Source: UBA7803 sp049454295
Lineage (GTDB): Bacteria; Pseudomonadota; Gammaproteobacteria; Pseudomonadales; Azotimanducaceae
Reading direction: 5' to 3'
DNA length: 64,000 nt
Assembly: GCA_049454295.1 (NCBI GenBank)
Contig: JBMTYG010000001.1
Span: 23,171 to 87,170 of the forward strand
Shown here: positions 35,244-44,206 of the stretch, in pieces
How the letters are laid out: every line of letters begins with the position of its first letter
Numbering within the stretch: the stretch's first letter is position 1
Notes under the pieces: model-generated
What the model saw: the letters and a program-made list of their open reading frames with translations, nothing else
The model's database searches: none
What the model was told of the DNA's origin: nothing
Program-made: the position numbers and the translations under genes

Positions 35244-36173
35244 ATGGAAGACAAGCGACATGCCGCTGCCGTAGGCAACCGTCCAGGCTGGTTTATCCGA
35301 GCGCTGGACACGCCTTTCGCCGATCGCACCGTGGTCGTCGATGGGACGCCGATCCATTACCTTTATTGGGGGAACGACGCATCGGAAAAGCCAGGCCTCG
35401 TCTTTGTCCATGGCAACGGTGCCCACGCTCATTGGTGGACCTTCATCGCTCCGTTTTTCCTTGAGCATTATCGTGTCGCGGCGATCGATCTATCCGGCGC
35501 CGGCGACAGCGGACGCCGTGACCGCTATGCACCCGCGCAGTTCGCCGCCGAGGTGATCAGCGTCGCCGAAGACGCCGGCTTTGGCAGCGATACAGTGGTG
35601 GTCGGGCACAGCTTTGGCGGATTTGTCACGCTGCAGACCGGGCTCCTGCACTGCGATCGCCTGCGCGGCATCGTGCTAGTGGATTCCGCCGTGCGCCCTC
35701 CCGATTACCAGTGGGAGCGCGATCCGCGGCGTTCGCCCATCAAACCGAAGCGCATCTACGAAACGTTCGAAGAAGCGCTGGCCCGCTTTCGGCTTATGCC
35801 GCCACAAGACTGCCGCAACCAATACGTCCTCGACTATATCGGCCGATGGTCACTCATGAAGGTAGACCTGGGATGGACCTGGAAATTTGATGATGGCCTC
35901 TTCCGCAAAATGGATTTTGGCCTGGAAAGCATGCATGAGGCGCTCGCGCAGCTCCGCTGTCGCGTCGGCGTGATCTACGGCGAGGATAGCTATCTGTTCA
36001 CGCAGGATATCGCGGACTACATGTTCCGCGTGCTCGACGAATCGGTGCCGTTCGTCGGCATTCCGGACGCTCAGCACCATGTGTTTCTGGATCAACCTCT
36101 GGCTTTCGTGAGCGCGCTACGCACGCTGCTCGCTGAATGGCGGCACTCAAAGCCCAACCGCGTCTATCTGTGA
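35244..36173 (+). CDS. Alpha/beta-fold hydrolase
   Basis: This 309-residue hydrolase has the oxyanion motif FVHGNGAHAHWW, the nucleophile elbow VVGHSFGGFVTLQ (Ser near residue 125) and the catalytic histidine in DAQHHVFLDQP near the C terminus. The ATG at 35244 is preferred over the frame start further upstream because the divergent gene's leader occupies that space. It is convergent with the VOC-family gene and overlaps it by 10 bases. The substrate cannot be read; a lipid or xenobiotic ester or epoxide is plausible, given the neighbouring epoxide-hydrolase-like gene. Confidence 0.85.
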   Translation: MEDKRHAAAVGNRPGWFIRALDTPFADRTVVVDGTPIHYLYWGNDASEKPGLVFVHGNGAHAHWWTFIAPFFLEHYRVAAIDLSGAGDSGRRDRYAPAQFAAEVISVAEDAGFGSDTVVVGHSFGGFVTLQTGLLHCDRLRGIVLVDSAVRPPDYQWERDPRRSPIKPKRIYETFEEALARFRLMPPQDCRNQYVLDYIGRWSLMKVDLGWTWKFDDGLFRKMDFGLESMHEALAQLRCRVGVIYGEDSYLFTQDIADYMFRVLDESVPFVGIPDAQHHVFLDQPLAFVSALRTLLAEWRHSKPNRVYL

Positions 36174-36736
36174 CGCGGGACCGAGACGCCGTCGGCATTC
36201 ACGGGATCGACCAGGATATCGTCATCGCCCATCGCGCGCGTCCAGGCCGCGAACTCGAGCATGATGCCATCGGGATCATTAAAGTAGATCGACCGGACAT
36301 AGGTGCTCGGCGTGATACGCGAGCTCGCCTGGTGCGGAGATTCGTCGTGGTTGACGACCGGCGTGCAGGGAATGCCCGCAGCCTCGAGTTTCTGCTGGTA
36401 CTCATCGATCCGGTCCGCTGCAACATTGAAAGCCACGTGGTTCATGGACGCATGGGCGGTGGTGAGCGAGCCCTGGCCGATGACGTGTGCTGGATGAGTC
36501 ACCCCGGGCATGCTTTCCGGCGCATCGGCGAACCAGAAGAAGGCAAGCGCATCCCCGTTGCCCACGTCGAAGAAGAAATGTTGCCCTGATCCCCCCGGGA
36601 GGTTAATCGTCTTGATGAGAGGCATGCCGAGGAGACCGGAGTAGAAGTCGACGGTGCGCTTCATGTCCTTGCACACGAGCGCGAGGTGATTAATCCCCTG
36701 AATGTCGAACTTCTCGTTCTGCCGCACCGTATTCAC
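36164..36736 (-). CDS. VOC (glyoxalase/dioxygenase) family protein
   Basis: The 190-residue protein has two vicinal-oxygen-chelate repeats: INHLALVCKDMKRTVDFYSGLLGMPL starts the first, and MNHVAFNVAADRIDEYQQKLEAAGI begins the second, ending SIYFNDPDGIMLEF. Metal ligands are probably His in NHLAL, His in NHVAF and Glu in IMLEF, as in dioxygenase-like members. The reaction is unknown. The GTG at 36736 is the start; its divergent neighbour is the limonene-epoxide-hydrolase-like gene. The 3' end overlaps the alpha/beta hydrolase end by 10 bases. Confidence 0.86.
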   Translation of the reverse strand: MNTVRQNEKFDIQGINHLALVCKDMKRTVDFYSGLLGMPLIKTINLPGGSGQHFFFDVGNGDALAFFWFADAPESMPGVTHPAHVIGQGSLTTAHASMNHVAFNVAADRIDEYQQKLEAAGIPCTPVVNHDESPHQASSRITPSTYVRSIYFNDPDGIMLEFAAWTRAMGDDDILVDPVNADGVSVPRHR

Positions 36737-36880
36737 CGCATGACCCCTTGTTATCCTCGCCCAACGGACTATCGACCGAGGGTTTCCACGCTGTCAAGGT
36801 ATCCGCTGCGGGGGATCTGCCACAGGGCTTGCGCTGTCCGACGTGCGCCGGGTGCGACCCGCCGCGCGCGCGCAGGACAG

Positions 36881-36886
36881 GCTATA
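36881..36886 (+). promoter_or_regulatory. Possible -10 box for the epoxide-hydrolase-like gene
   Basis: TATAGT lies 29 bases before the ATG at 36915 and matches the -10 consensus at 5 of 6 positions. No good -35 hexamer is visible. The ribosome-binding site AAGGAG follows at 36902-36907. Confidence 0.3.
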
Positions 36887-36914
36887 GTCGCCCTTCTCTA
36901 GAAGGAGCAGCGCT

Positions 36915-37298
36915 ATGTCGACGACCGCCGAAGCCAATCTCACCACCATCCGCGCCTTCATAGCCGCCTGGTCGCGGCTCGACGCGAAGGAACTTGCGGA
37001 CTATTTCACCGAGGACGGCTGCTATTACAACATGCCCACTCAGCCGATACGTGGCCGGGCGCAGGTCGAGCAGTTCATACGCGGATTTACCGCCAGCTGG
37101 ACTGCGACCGAGTGGGATCTTCTCAATATTGCGGCGACGGGAGACATCGTCTTCACCGAAAGACTCGATCGGACACGCACGAAACAAGGCAACGTGGACT
37201 TGCCGTGCGCCGGGGTCTTCGTCATGCAGGAGGGCAAGATCCGAGAATGGCGTGACTACTTCGACCTCGCGACATTCACCCGAGCAATGCAGGGATAG
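36915..37298 (+). CDS. Limonene-1,2-epoxide hydrolase-like (NTF2 fold) protein
   Basis: This 127-residue protein has the cone-shaped NTF2/SnoaL fold pattern and residues of limonene-epoxide hydrolase: Arg and Asp in FTERLDRT and Asp in REWRDYFDL, which form the Asp-Arg-Asp triad that activates water against the epoxide. PCAGVFVMQEGKI precedes the last motif as in that family. The ATG has AAGGAG 7 bases upstream. The substrate is not necessarily limonene. A VOC-family gene is divergent from it and the alpha/beta hydrolase is nearby, so a small xenobiotic or lipid-oxidation cluster is possible (inference). Confidence 0.82.
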   Translation: MSTTAEANLTTIRAFIAAWSRLDAKELADYFTEDGCYYNMPTQPIRGRAQVEQFIRGFTASWTATEWDLLNIAATGDIVFTERLDRTRTKQGNVDLPCAGVFVMQEGKIREWRDYFDLATFTRAMQG

Positions 37299-37430
37299 CA
37301 CCCTCAGCTATGCAGGGTGAGCCGGCGTCGATTGGTCGGCGCTCACCGATTTTCGATGCCCGCTGCCGCGAGAAAGGCGTGGGCGTAAGCAGCCAGAGTT
37401 GGGCTAACATCGCGTCGGGGGGACACGACA

Positions 37431-39917
37431 ATGCCATTCTCGAGCGCTACACGCCTGCTGATCACCTGGTTACTGCTCCTCACACTTAGCTCGCCGGTCG
37501 CGGCTGCGACAGAGACAGAGCTGCCGACGGAAACCCCCGCCGAGGGTGACGTCGTCATGACCATCGGTGAGGGGGAAACGATCCGGCTCGCACGGCTCAC
37601 AACGTCCGACGGAACCATCACCGTCGACGGTCACCTGAGTGAATCGGTCTGGCAGCGCCTGCCCGCCTATGATGAATTCGTGATCGTCGAGCCCGACTTG
37701 CGCCAGCGTCCCCCGTACCGCACCTACATCCGCCTGGCCTACAACGATCAGGGTCTTTACCTCGGGGCTGATCTGAGACAACCACCGGAAACCCTGATTC
37801 GTCGTCTGTCAGGGCGCGACACGCGTGAGCTCAATCGAGACAGCATCAACTTCACGCTCGACACCTCAGGTGACGGGCGTTACGGCTTCTGGTTCGGCAT
37901 CAACCTCGGCGACTCACTCATGGACGGTACAGTACTGCCGGAACGCAAATTCTCTACCGACTGGGATGGTCCCTGGGTGGGACGTAGCCAGGTCACGAAG
38001 ACCGGCTGGACCGCAGAGTTCTTCATCCCGTGGAGTGCCGTGTCCATGCCCGCAAGCGGACCCGCAAGACGCATGGGCATGTATCTGTCGCGCAAGTTCG
38101 CCAATGCAGACCAACGCTGGGGTTGGCCCGCGCTGCCCGAGACACAGCCCAAGTTCATGTCCGCGCTACAGGCGCTCGAGCTTAAATCGGTTGCGCCGCG
38201 ACAGCAGTACAACATCTATCCCTACCTCTCCTCGACGGTCGACCGTATCGACAACCGCATGAGCCAGAAGATCGGCGCCGACGTGTTTTGGCGACCGTCT
38301 TCGAACTTCCAACTGACCGCAACGGTGAATCCGGATTTCGGCAACGTGGAATCCGACGAAGTCGTCGTGAATCTCACCGCGACCGAGACCTTCTTTCCGG
38401 AAAAACGCCTGTTCTTCCTGGAGGGTCAGGAGATCTTCGTGGCATCCCCTCGCGCAGACACCCGCAGCAGCGGTATCGGCAATGCCGGACTGCCATACAC
38501 GATGGTCAACACACGCCGAATCGGCGGCAAACCGTTGCGTCCGGAAGACCTGCCCACCGGGGTCGGCATCGACCGCCGGCAACTCAACGAGCCCGTGGCT
38601 TTGCTTGGTGCAGTGCAGGCGAGCGGCCAGGTTGGTGCCATACGCTATGGCGTGATGGGCGCATTTGAAGACGACGTGCGCTGGAACTATCGGTTGAATG
38701 GGCGGCCGGAGACGCTCATCGAATCAGGCAGCGACTATGGCATCGGGCGCGTGCTCTATGAGGATCAGGCGGGCGGTGCTTACCGTGGGCTCGGACTGCT
38801 GAGCACCGCAGTGGTAAATCCGGCGCGCGATGCATTTGTTCAGGGCGTCGACGGGCACTATCTGTCGCGCGACGGCAAAGTAAAGCTCGACGGCCAGATG
38901 ATGACCTCGGATGTCGATGTTAGCGGACGCGGCTACGGCGGCTTTCTCGATCTCGAATACACCTACCGCCGTGGGCTCGTGCAACGTGTGGGAGTCGAGT
39001 ATTTCGACGAGGATTTCGATATCAATGATCTGGGTTTTCTGCAGAGGAATAACGAGTATCGTCTGCGCAGCTCGGTTCAGTTGATCCAGTCAGAATTGCG
39101 TTTTGCGCGAGACAATTTGCTCGACGTGCGTGGATTTGTGCAAAACAATGTCACAGACGATCTGTTCACCGGCGGCGGGCTGTTCATCACTGATCGACTC
39201 ACGTTCAACAATCTGTCACGCGTATTGTTGCGAGCGAGCTATTTGCCACCGCAGTACGATGATCTCAACAGCTTCGGCAATGGCACCTACCGCGTCGAGG
39301 AATGGACCGAGTTCAACGTGCGCTGGGATTCGGACCCCACCCGGCCGTTCGCTTTTGGACTGGGCGGCGGCTTTCGTGAAGAACTCGAAGAAGGTGAGAC
39401 AACCCTTGCCGAAGGGGGTTTCAGCTGGCGCCCGATCGACCGCTTCACGGCACAGCTGGAACTCAAGTGGCAGGACCGCGGCGGCTGGCTACTGCATCAG
39501 CGCCGCGATTTGATGGCCACCTTCGATGCCGAGCAGTGGCAGGCGATATTTTCCATGGATTTCTTCCTGACCGCGCGCCAGCAGTTCCGGCTGTCCCTGC
39601 AATGGGTCGGCGTGAAAGCACATGAGCGAGAGTTCTTCCGTATTCCCGAACGCCCCGGCGATCTCATTGGCATCGACAAGCCCACCGGCCCCGGCACGCG
39701 CTCGAGCTACGATTTCTCATTGTCGCAATACAGTTTTCAGGCGCGCTATCGCTGGGAGATTGCGCCGCTCTCCGATGTCTTTCTGGTTTATACCCGCCAG
39801 GGCGACCTGCCAGCCGCGCTATTGGATGAATCGTTTGGGGACATTTTTAGCAACGCCTGGGACGAGCCGCTTGCTGACTACCTGATACTGAAGCTGCGCT
39901 ACCGCTTCGGTTCCTGA
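37431..39917 (+). CDS. DUF5916/CBM9-type outer-membrane beta-barrel protein
   Basis: The 828-residue precursor has a signal peptide (FSSATRLLITWLLLLTLSSPVAA). It then has a carbohydrate-binding-family-9-like domain (ITVDGHLSESVWQRLPAYDEFV, YIRLAYNDQGLYLGADL, FTLDTSGDGRYGFWFGINLGDSLMDG) and from about residue 280 a DUF5916 barrel region with alternating strands and ATVNPDFGNVESDEVVVNLTATETFFPEKRLFF-type sequence. It ends LILKLRYRFGS, a plausible outer-membrane C terminus. The role of this family is unknown; some members sit near peptidases or transporters. The kinase gene starts 41 bases downstream in the same direction. Confidence 0.82.
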   Translation: MPFSSATRLLITWLLLLTLSSPVAAATETELPTETPAEGDVVMTIGEGETIRLARLTTSDGTITVDGHLSESVWQRLPAYDEFVIVEPDLRQRPPYRTYIRLAYNDQGLYLGADLRQPPETLIRRLSGRDTRELNRDSINFTLDTSGDGRYGFWFGINLGDSLMDGTVLPERKFSTDWDGPWVGRSQVTKTGWTAEFFIPWSAVSMPASGPARRMGMYLSRKFANADQRWGWPALPETQPKFMSALQALELKSVAPRQQYNIYPYLSSTVDRIDNRMSQKIGADVFWRPSSNFQLTATVNPDFGNVESDEVVVNLTATETFFPEKRLFFLEGQEIFVASPRADTRSSGIGNAGLPYTMVNTRRIGGKPLRPEDLPTGVGIDRRQLNEPVALLGAVQASGQVGAIRYGVMGAFEDDVRWNYRLNGRPETLIESGSDYGIGRVLYEDQAGGAYRGLGLLSTAVVNPARDAFVQGVDGHYLSRDGKVKLDGQMMTSDVDVSGRGYGGFLDLEYTYRRGLVQRVGVEYFDEDFDINDLGFLQRNNEYRLRSSVQLIQSELRFARDNLLDVRGFVQNNVTDDLFTGGGLFITDRLTFNNLSRVLLRASYLPPQYDDLNSFGNGTYRVEEWTEFNVRWDSDPTRPFAFGLGGGFREELEEGETTLAEGGFSWRPIDRFTAQLELKWQDRGGWLLHQRRDLMATFDAEQWQAIFSMDFFLTARQQFRLSLQWVGVKAHEREFFRIPERPGDLIGIDKPTGPGTRSSYDFSLSQYSFQARYRWEIAPLSDVFLVYTRQGDLPAALLDESFGDIFSNAWDEPLADYLILKLRYRFGS

Positions 39918-39958
39918 TCGGCGACACTCTCGGATTAATTCGTTGAGAAGACACGGTC

Positions 39959-41590
39959 ATGTCTACCGGCGCCGACGATCCAGAGAGCACGCAGAGTCGC
40001 GATGACGCAACGGTCACGCGCGACGCTGCAGCAACCACCATCGCGCGATCGAGCGATGTGGACGAGACCATCGTGCGCGACGCGGCAGCGACCACCATCG
40101 CACGATCGAGCGATATGGACGCGACCGTTGTTCGCGACCCCACGCGACCGAACGACACGCAGCCCCTGACTGGGCCCACGTCCAGCACTCTGGCACGCAC
40201 CGGGCAAACTGCCCAGACCGGCGCGACGAGTCCAACCACCGGCGCCACGCGCACCACGGAATTACTCCCAGAGATCGTGCAATCGGGCCCGGATCGCGAC
40301 CTGCGCATCGGGTCCGTCGTGAACGAGCGTTTCGTGATCGAAGGCGTGCTCGGCCGCGGTGGTATGGGCGTCGTCTACCGCGCCCGTGATTTGCGCAAGG
40401 AAGAAACGGGTGATCGCGATCCGCACGTTGCGCTCAAAGTGCTGTCAGACGAATTCCGCCGCGATCCACGCATGGTCATCGCGCTGCAGCGCGAGTCGCG
40501 CAAGGCGCAGACGCTCGCGCACCCGAACATCGCCACGGTGTTCGATTTCGACCGCGACGGCAACATCGTCTACCTCACCATGGAGGAGCTGGACGGGCGC
40601 CCGCTTAATTCCCTGATTCGGGAGAACCCTCGGGGGCTTGCCCAGGCAGAGGCACTCGAGATCATCCGTGGATTATCGAGCGGACTCGCCTATGCCCACG
40701 ACAAAAACATCGTGCACTCGGATTTCAAACCGGGGAACGCGTTCTTCACCCACGCCCGCGCGGTAAAGATCCTCGATTTCGGCATTGCACGGGCAGCACC
40801 CATGGGGCGCACGGAAGCTTCCGAAGAAACTCGCTTCGACCCGAGCATGCTCGGTGCTCTGACGCCGTCCTACGCCGCCTGCGAGATGTTTGAGGGACAG
40901 GATCCCCACCCGGCGGACGATGTCTACGCGCTTGCTATTGTCGCCTATCAACTGCTGTCCGGACGCCACCCCTTCGGCAGCAAGCCAGCGCCGCAGGCCC
41001 GTGCAGAGAAACTGGTGCCGGCTCCGATCAAGGGTCTCAAGCGACGTCAATGGCGCGCCATTGCACACGGACTCGCGTTCGAGCGTGCGGATCGCAGCCA
41101 AAGCGCGACTGATTTCCTGCGCGAGTTGGAGGGCAGCAATCGGCTCAAGATCATCGCGAGCGCCACGGTTGTCATCTCGCTGCTGTTTGCAGGCTATGCC
41201 GGCTACACCGAGTTCCGGGAGCGGGCGCGCGCACTGCCGGACATTCCATTCGAGGCGTTAAGCGAAGAGAAGCGCGCAATGATTCAGGAAGCGCTCCGCG
41301 ACGGCGTGCAGCTCGAGCGATTTGGCGACGACGGTAACGCATTGATCCTGTACCGGGACGCCTACCGGCTGCATCCGCGCAACCCCGAGGTTGTTGCCAA
41401 GCTTGAGGCGCTGATGACAGACCTCGTCGAAGAAGCGATCAAGCGCGGCAGAGCCGATGAGCTGCGTCGTGTAGGCGAGAATCTGAGAGAGCTCATGGCG
41501 ATCGACGATTTCCTGGCGAAGCATCCCGCCCTGCTGGAGGCGGCGCAGGATCTGTCGAACGCCGAGCGCGCTCGGTCCGGGGGAACGTGA
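39959..41590 (+). CDS. Membrane-bound Ser/Thr protein kinase with Thr-rich repeats
   Basis: The 543-residue protein is a Hanks-type kinase. Residues 1-110 are disordered and threonine-rich. The kinase domain at about 125-390 has the glycine loop GRGGMGVVYRARD, catalytic Lys160 (HVALKVL), the loop IVHSDFKPGN (Asp255, Asn260) and DFG at 273-275 (ILDFGIARA). HSD replaces HRD, so it is a non-RD kinase. One membrane helix follows at about 398-415, and then a helical C-terminal domain, probably periplasmic. The N-terminal part has a 19-residue repeat with possible phospho-acceptor threonines at 18, 37 and 56. A PP2C phosphatase and FHA proteins are nearby, giving a complete phosphothreonine circuit. 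Confidence 0.93.
   Translation: MSTGADDPESTQSRDDATVTRDAAATTIARSSDVDETIVRDAAATTIARSSDMDATVVRDPTRPNDTQPLTGPTSSTLARTGQTAQTGATSPTTGATRTTELLPEIVQSGPDRDLRIGSVVNERFVIEGVLGRGGMGVVYRARDLRKEETGDRDPHVALKVLSDEFRRDPRMVIALQRESRKAQTLAHPNIATVFDFDRDGNIVYLTMEELDGRPLNSLIRENPRGLAQAEALEIIRGLSSGLAYAHDKNIVHSDFKPGNAFFTHARAVKILDFGIARAAPMGRTEASEETRFDPSMLGALTPSYAACEMFEGQDPHPADDVYALAIVAYQLLSGRHPFGSKPAPQARAEKLVPAPIKGLKRRQWRAIAHGLAFERADRSQSATDFLRELEGSNRLKIIASATVVISLLFAGYAGYTEFRERARALPDIPFEALSEEKRAMIQEALRDGVQLERFGDDGNALILYRDAYRLHPRNPEVVAKLEALMTDLVEEAIKRGRADELRRVGENLRELMAIDDFLAKHPALLEAAQDLSNAERARSGGT
40019..40132 (+). repeat. Two tandem 57-bp copies in the kinase gene
   Basis: Two adjacent copies (40019-40075 and 40076-40132) differ at a few bases and encode RDAAATTIARSSDVDETIV and RDAAATTIARSSDMDATVV. 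A partial third copy follows (RDPT). Being a multiple of three, the repeat keeps the frame and could change copy number. Each unit carries a D-x-T-[VI]-V-R-D motif. Confidence 0.9.
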
Positions 41591-42416
41591 TGGCATCAAG
41601 CCGAGCGAGCCAGTGCGCCCAGTCCCGCGCCCAGCAGCAGACATGGCCAAAACCCGCTACCGTTGCAAAAACCGCGTCGGGTGCCGCCGCGCGATAGCGC
41701 TCGATCAGCTCAGGCGGGACATTCTGGTCCTCGGCGCCCGAGAGATGCAGCGCAGGCGCAGGTGAGACCCGTTTCAGTTCAGCAGGATTGAGCGAGCCTT
41801 CAAGCGCGCTGAAACCGTGAGCGTTAGTCCACGCATCGGTATCCAGATTGGCTGCAACCGTCAAGACGGCGCTGACCTCAGGCACGCGATCAGCCACGAG
41901 CACGGCAAGCACACCACCACCAGAATAGCCAATGAGCACCACCTCGCGCGCTTGGTGTCGCGCCGCCGTGCGCCGAACCGCGAGCGCAAGCGCATCGACC
42001 ACCCGCGGTCCATAACGAGCGATAGTCCAGTCGCGAGCATCACAACCCGTCTGCAGACCGTGATAACAGGGGCGTCCGAGATAGATCGCCGGCTGAGGGT
42101 CCGACACCATCAGATCGAGCACGAGGGGCGCTCGGGGGGTCGGATCCCGCGCGATGCGCCGCGGCGTGACAAACGGGCGACCATCACCATCCAGGTAAAT
42201 GTGCAGCCGAGCGCCGGGTTCACCGGTATGTGTGGTCGTGAAGGTACGCAGAGCAAAAGCACCGGCCGTCACTTCCCCGAGTGCCAAACCCCGTTCCCGC
42301 GCGGAATCATCGAACACGCGATAGGGCGCACTCGCGCATCCCGAAAGCACCCAGCACAGGGTCAAAAGGCCTGCTGCACCCGCTTTGCAAATGCCCCCTG
42401 TGGGCGCTAAGGTCAT
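41493..42416 (-). CDS. Lipoprotein alpha/beta hydrolase
   Basis: The 307-residue precursor has a lipoprotein signal (LLTLCWVLSGCASAP, lipid cysteine in LSGC). The mature part has an alpha/beta hydrolase core with the nucleophile elbow VVLIGYSGGGVLAVL, the acid region HLSGAEDQNVPPEL and the histidine in VAGFGHVCCW. The C-terminal 30 residues are a low-complexity Pro/Arg-rich tail encoded inside the 3' end of the kinase gene (98-base overlap). The ATG at 42416 starts the signal peptide; an ATG at 42446 is also in frame. It is divergent from the caspase-like gene, with 28 bases between start codons. Substrate unknown. Confidence 0.8.
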   Translation of the reverse strand: MTLAPTGGICKAGAAGLLTLCWVLSGCASAPYRVFDDSARERGLALGEVTAGAFALRTFTTTHTGEPGARLHIYLDGDGRPFVTPRRIARDPTPRAPLVLDLMVSDPQPAIYLGRPCYHGLQTGCDARDWTIARYGPRVVDALALAVRRTAARHQAREVVLIGYSGGGVLAVLVADRVPEVSAVLTVAANLDTDAWTNAHGFSALEGSLNPAELKRVSPAPALHLSGAEDQNVPPELIERYRAAAPDAVFATVAGFGHVCCWARDWAHWLARLDAITFPRTERARRSTDPAPPPAGRDASPGNRRSP

Positions 42417-42444
42417 GCGACAAAGGGGCCCAACGGAAAACCTC

Positions 42445-44196
42445 ATGTTCAGGTCTCTCGACTCGATAATGGCCAAATCCATGCCACCCGCACTTCGACT
42501 TTTCGGCACCCGCTGGGCGCTCTCGGGCGCCATCCTGGTGGGCGCACTTGCTGCCACAAACAGCGCGCAGGCGGCAGACGGCGGCACTGATTCTGCCATG
42601 CAGGGCTACCGCGAGGTCGCCGATCTGTATGTGGTGGATTGTCTCCTGCCCGGACAGGTGCGGCGCCTCGGCCAACGCACCTTCCTGACACCCAGAAGAC
42701 CCACCCGAACCACGGCGGCGGATTGCGAGATTCGTGGCGGTGAGTACGTTGCCTATGACCGCGCTGATTATCGGTCGGCGCTCAACGTATGGATGCCGGC
42801 GGCGGAGACGGGTGACGCCGAGGCGCAGGTCAATGTCGGGGAGATCTTCGAGCGCGGGATTGGCGGCCAGCCCAATTACGAGGCTGCGCGCATTTGGTAC
42901 GAGAAGGCTGCCGGTCAGGGTAACACCCGAGCGCAGTTCAACCTCGGCACCCTGTACGAGCAGGGGCTAGGCGTGCCCCAGGACCAGGTCACCGCGCTCA
43001 ACTGGTATCGCAAGGCCTGGGGCATCCAGGCTGACGACGTCATTTTCGCCTCTGCTGCTGCACGGGAGCAGGAAGCCCTTCGGGAAGAACTGGCTCGGGC
43101 GGTGGCGGAGAAAGATGCCCAGATCGAGCTTCTAAACAAGCGCCTCGAGGAGCTGCGCACCCAGCTGCAAGCGAGCAGCCAAGCGGGCGCGGACGCCGCG
43201 ACTGAGGTTCAGATGCTGAACGGGCTTATCCTGCAGCTCAAATCACAGCGCGATGACAGCGCAAGCAAGCTGGGCGCGATGCCAGCGGCTGTGGCGGCGG
43301 CGCCCACGGTTGCGCCAAACACGGCACCGATGCCTCCGGCGCAGGACGCGCTGCGCACCCGCCAGCCGATCGCCTTGCAGCCCGCCAATTCGGTCCAGCA
43401 GGCCGAAGCTGAGATGCGCTCCTATAGCGGCCTTTCCCTCGGACGTTACTACGCGCTCCTGATCGGCAACCAGAACTATTCGAGCATCGAGAGCCTGACC
43501 ACACCGCTGTCCGATTTGGACCGTGCCAAAAGAATCCTCGAGGAGCGCTACGGTTTCACCGTATTTACCGTCGCGGACGGTGACAACGTAGCGATCATGA
43601 AGGCGATCAACGATCTCTATGACGTGGTCGGGGAAGACGATAACCTGCTGCTCTTTTACGCCGGCCACGGGAATCGGCTAACCACTGGCGGCAACGAAAT
43701 CGGCTATTGGCTGCCGTCAAACGCGGAGGCACCGCCGCGCAACACTTTTTGGGTGGCTAATGAGTTTGTGACCGGGCACCTGTCGCGCATACGCGCGAAA
43801 CGGGTGCGGGTGGTTGCCGACTCCTGCTACGCCGGGCTGCTGTCGACTGAACCGAGCTTTCTCATGGTCGGCGACAACGGTCCCCAGTACAGCAACATGG
43901 ACTTCCTCAAGTTCAAGCTGGGCAAACGCTCGCGCCTGCTGCTGTCGTCGGGCGGTGACCAACCGGTGCTCGACGAGGGCGGCGGTCGGCACTCAGTGTT
44001 CGCCAAAGCGTTCCTCGATGAACTCGAGAACAATGATCGCCTGCTCCCGAGCCCAGAACTTTTCCTGAGGCTGCAGGCGCAGGTGACAGAGCGGGCTGCC
44101 GAGATGGATTTCAAGCAGACGCCGGAGTTCAAGACCATCAAGGCCGCTGGCCACGAGGTTGGGGACTTCTTCTTCGTGCCCGTCGCGGCGCGCTGA
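42445..44196 (+). CDS. Caspase-like (peptidase C14) protein with Sel1 repeats
   Basis: The 583-residue protein has an N-terminal hydrophobic segment at about 25-43 (SGAILVGALAATNSAQA, probably a signal peptide), and Sel1-type repeats at about 115-190 (AEAQVNVGEIFERG, TRAQFNLGTLYEQG). It then has a coiled coil at 205-270, an Ala/Pro-rich linker and a caspase p20-like domain from about 330. The catalytic pair is His408 in FYAGHGNRL and Cys461 in VVADSCYAGLL. Bacterial relatives (orthocaspases) usually cut after Arg or Lys. An export signal on a caspase-like domain suggests periplasmic action. It lies between the kinase and the FHA/PP2C genes. The start could also be the ATG at 42469. Confidence 0.88.
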   Translation: MFRSLDSIMAKSMPPALRLFGTRWALSGAILVGALAATNSAQAADGGTDSAMQGYREVADLYVVDCLLPGQVRRLGQRTFLTPRRPTRTTAADCEIRGGEYVAYDRADYRSALNVWMPAAETGDAEAQVNVGEIFERGIGGQPNYEAARIWYEKAAGQGNTRAQFNLGTLYEQGLGVPQDQVTALNWYRKAWGIQADDVIFASAAAREQEALREELARAVAEKDAQIELLNKRLEELRTQLQASSQAGADAATEVQMLNGLILQLKSQRDDSASKLGAMPAAVAAAPTVAPNTAPMPPAQDALRTRQPIALQPANSVQQAEAEMRSYSGLSLGRYYALLIGNQNYSSIESLTTPLSDLDRAKRILEERYGFTVFTVADGDNVAIMKAINDLYDVVGEDDNLLLFYAGHGNRLTTGGNEIGYWLPSNAEAPPRNTFWVANEFVTGHLSRIRAKRVRVVADSCYAGLLSTEPSFLMVGDNGPQYSNMDFLKFKLGKRSRLLLSSGGDQPVLDEGGGRHSVFAKAFLDELENNDRLLPSPELFLRLQAQVTERAAEMDFKQTPEFKTIKAAGHEVGDFFFVPVAAR

Positions 44197-44206
44197 TCTC
44201 GCGTCG

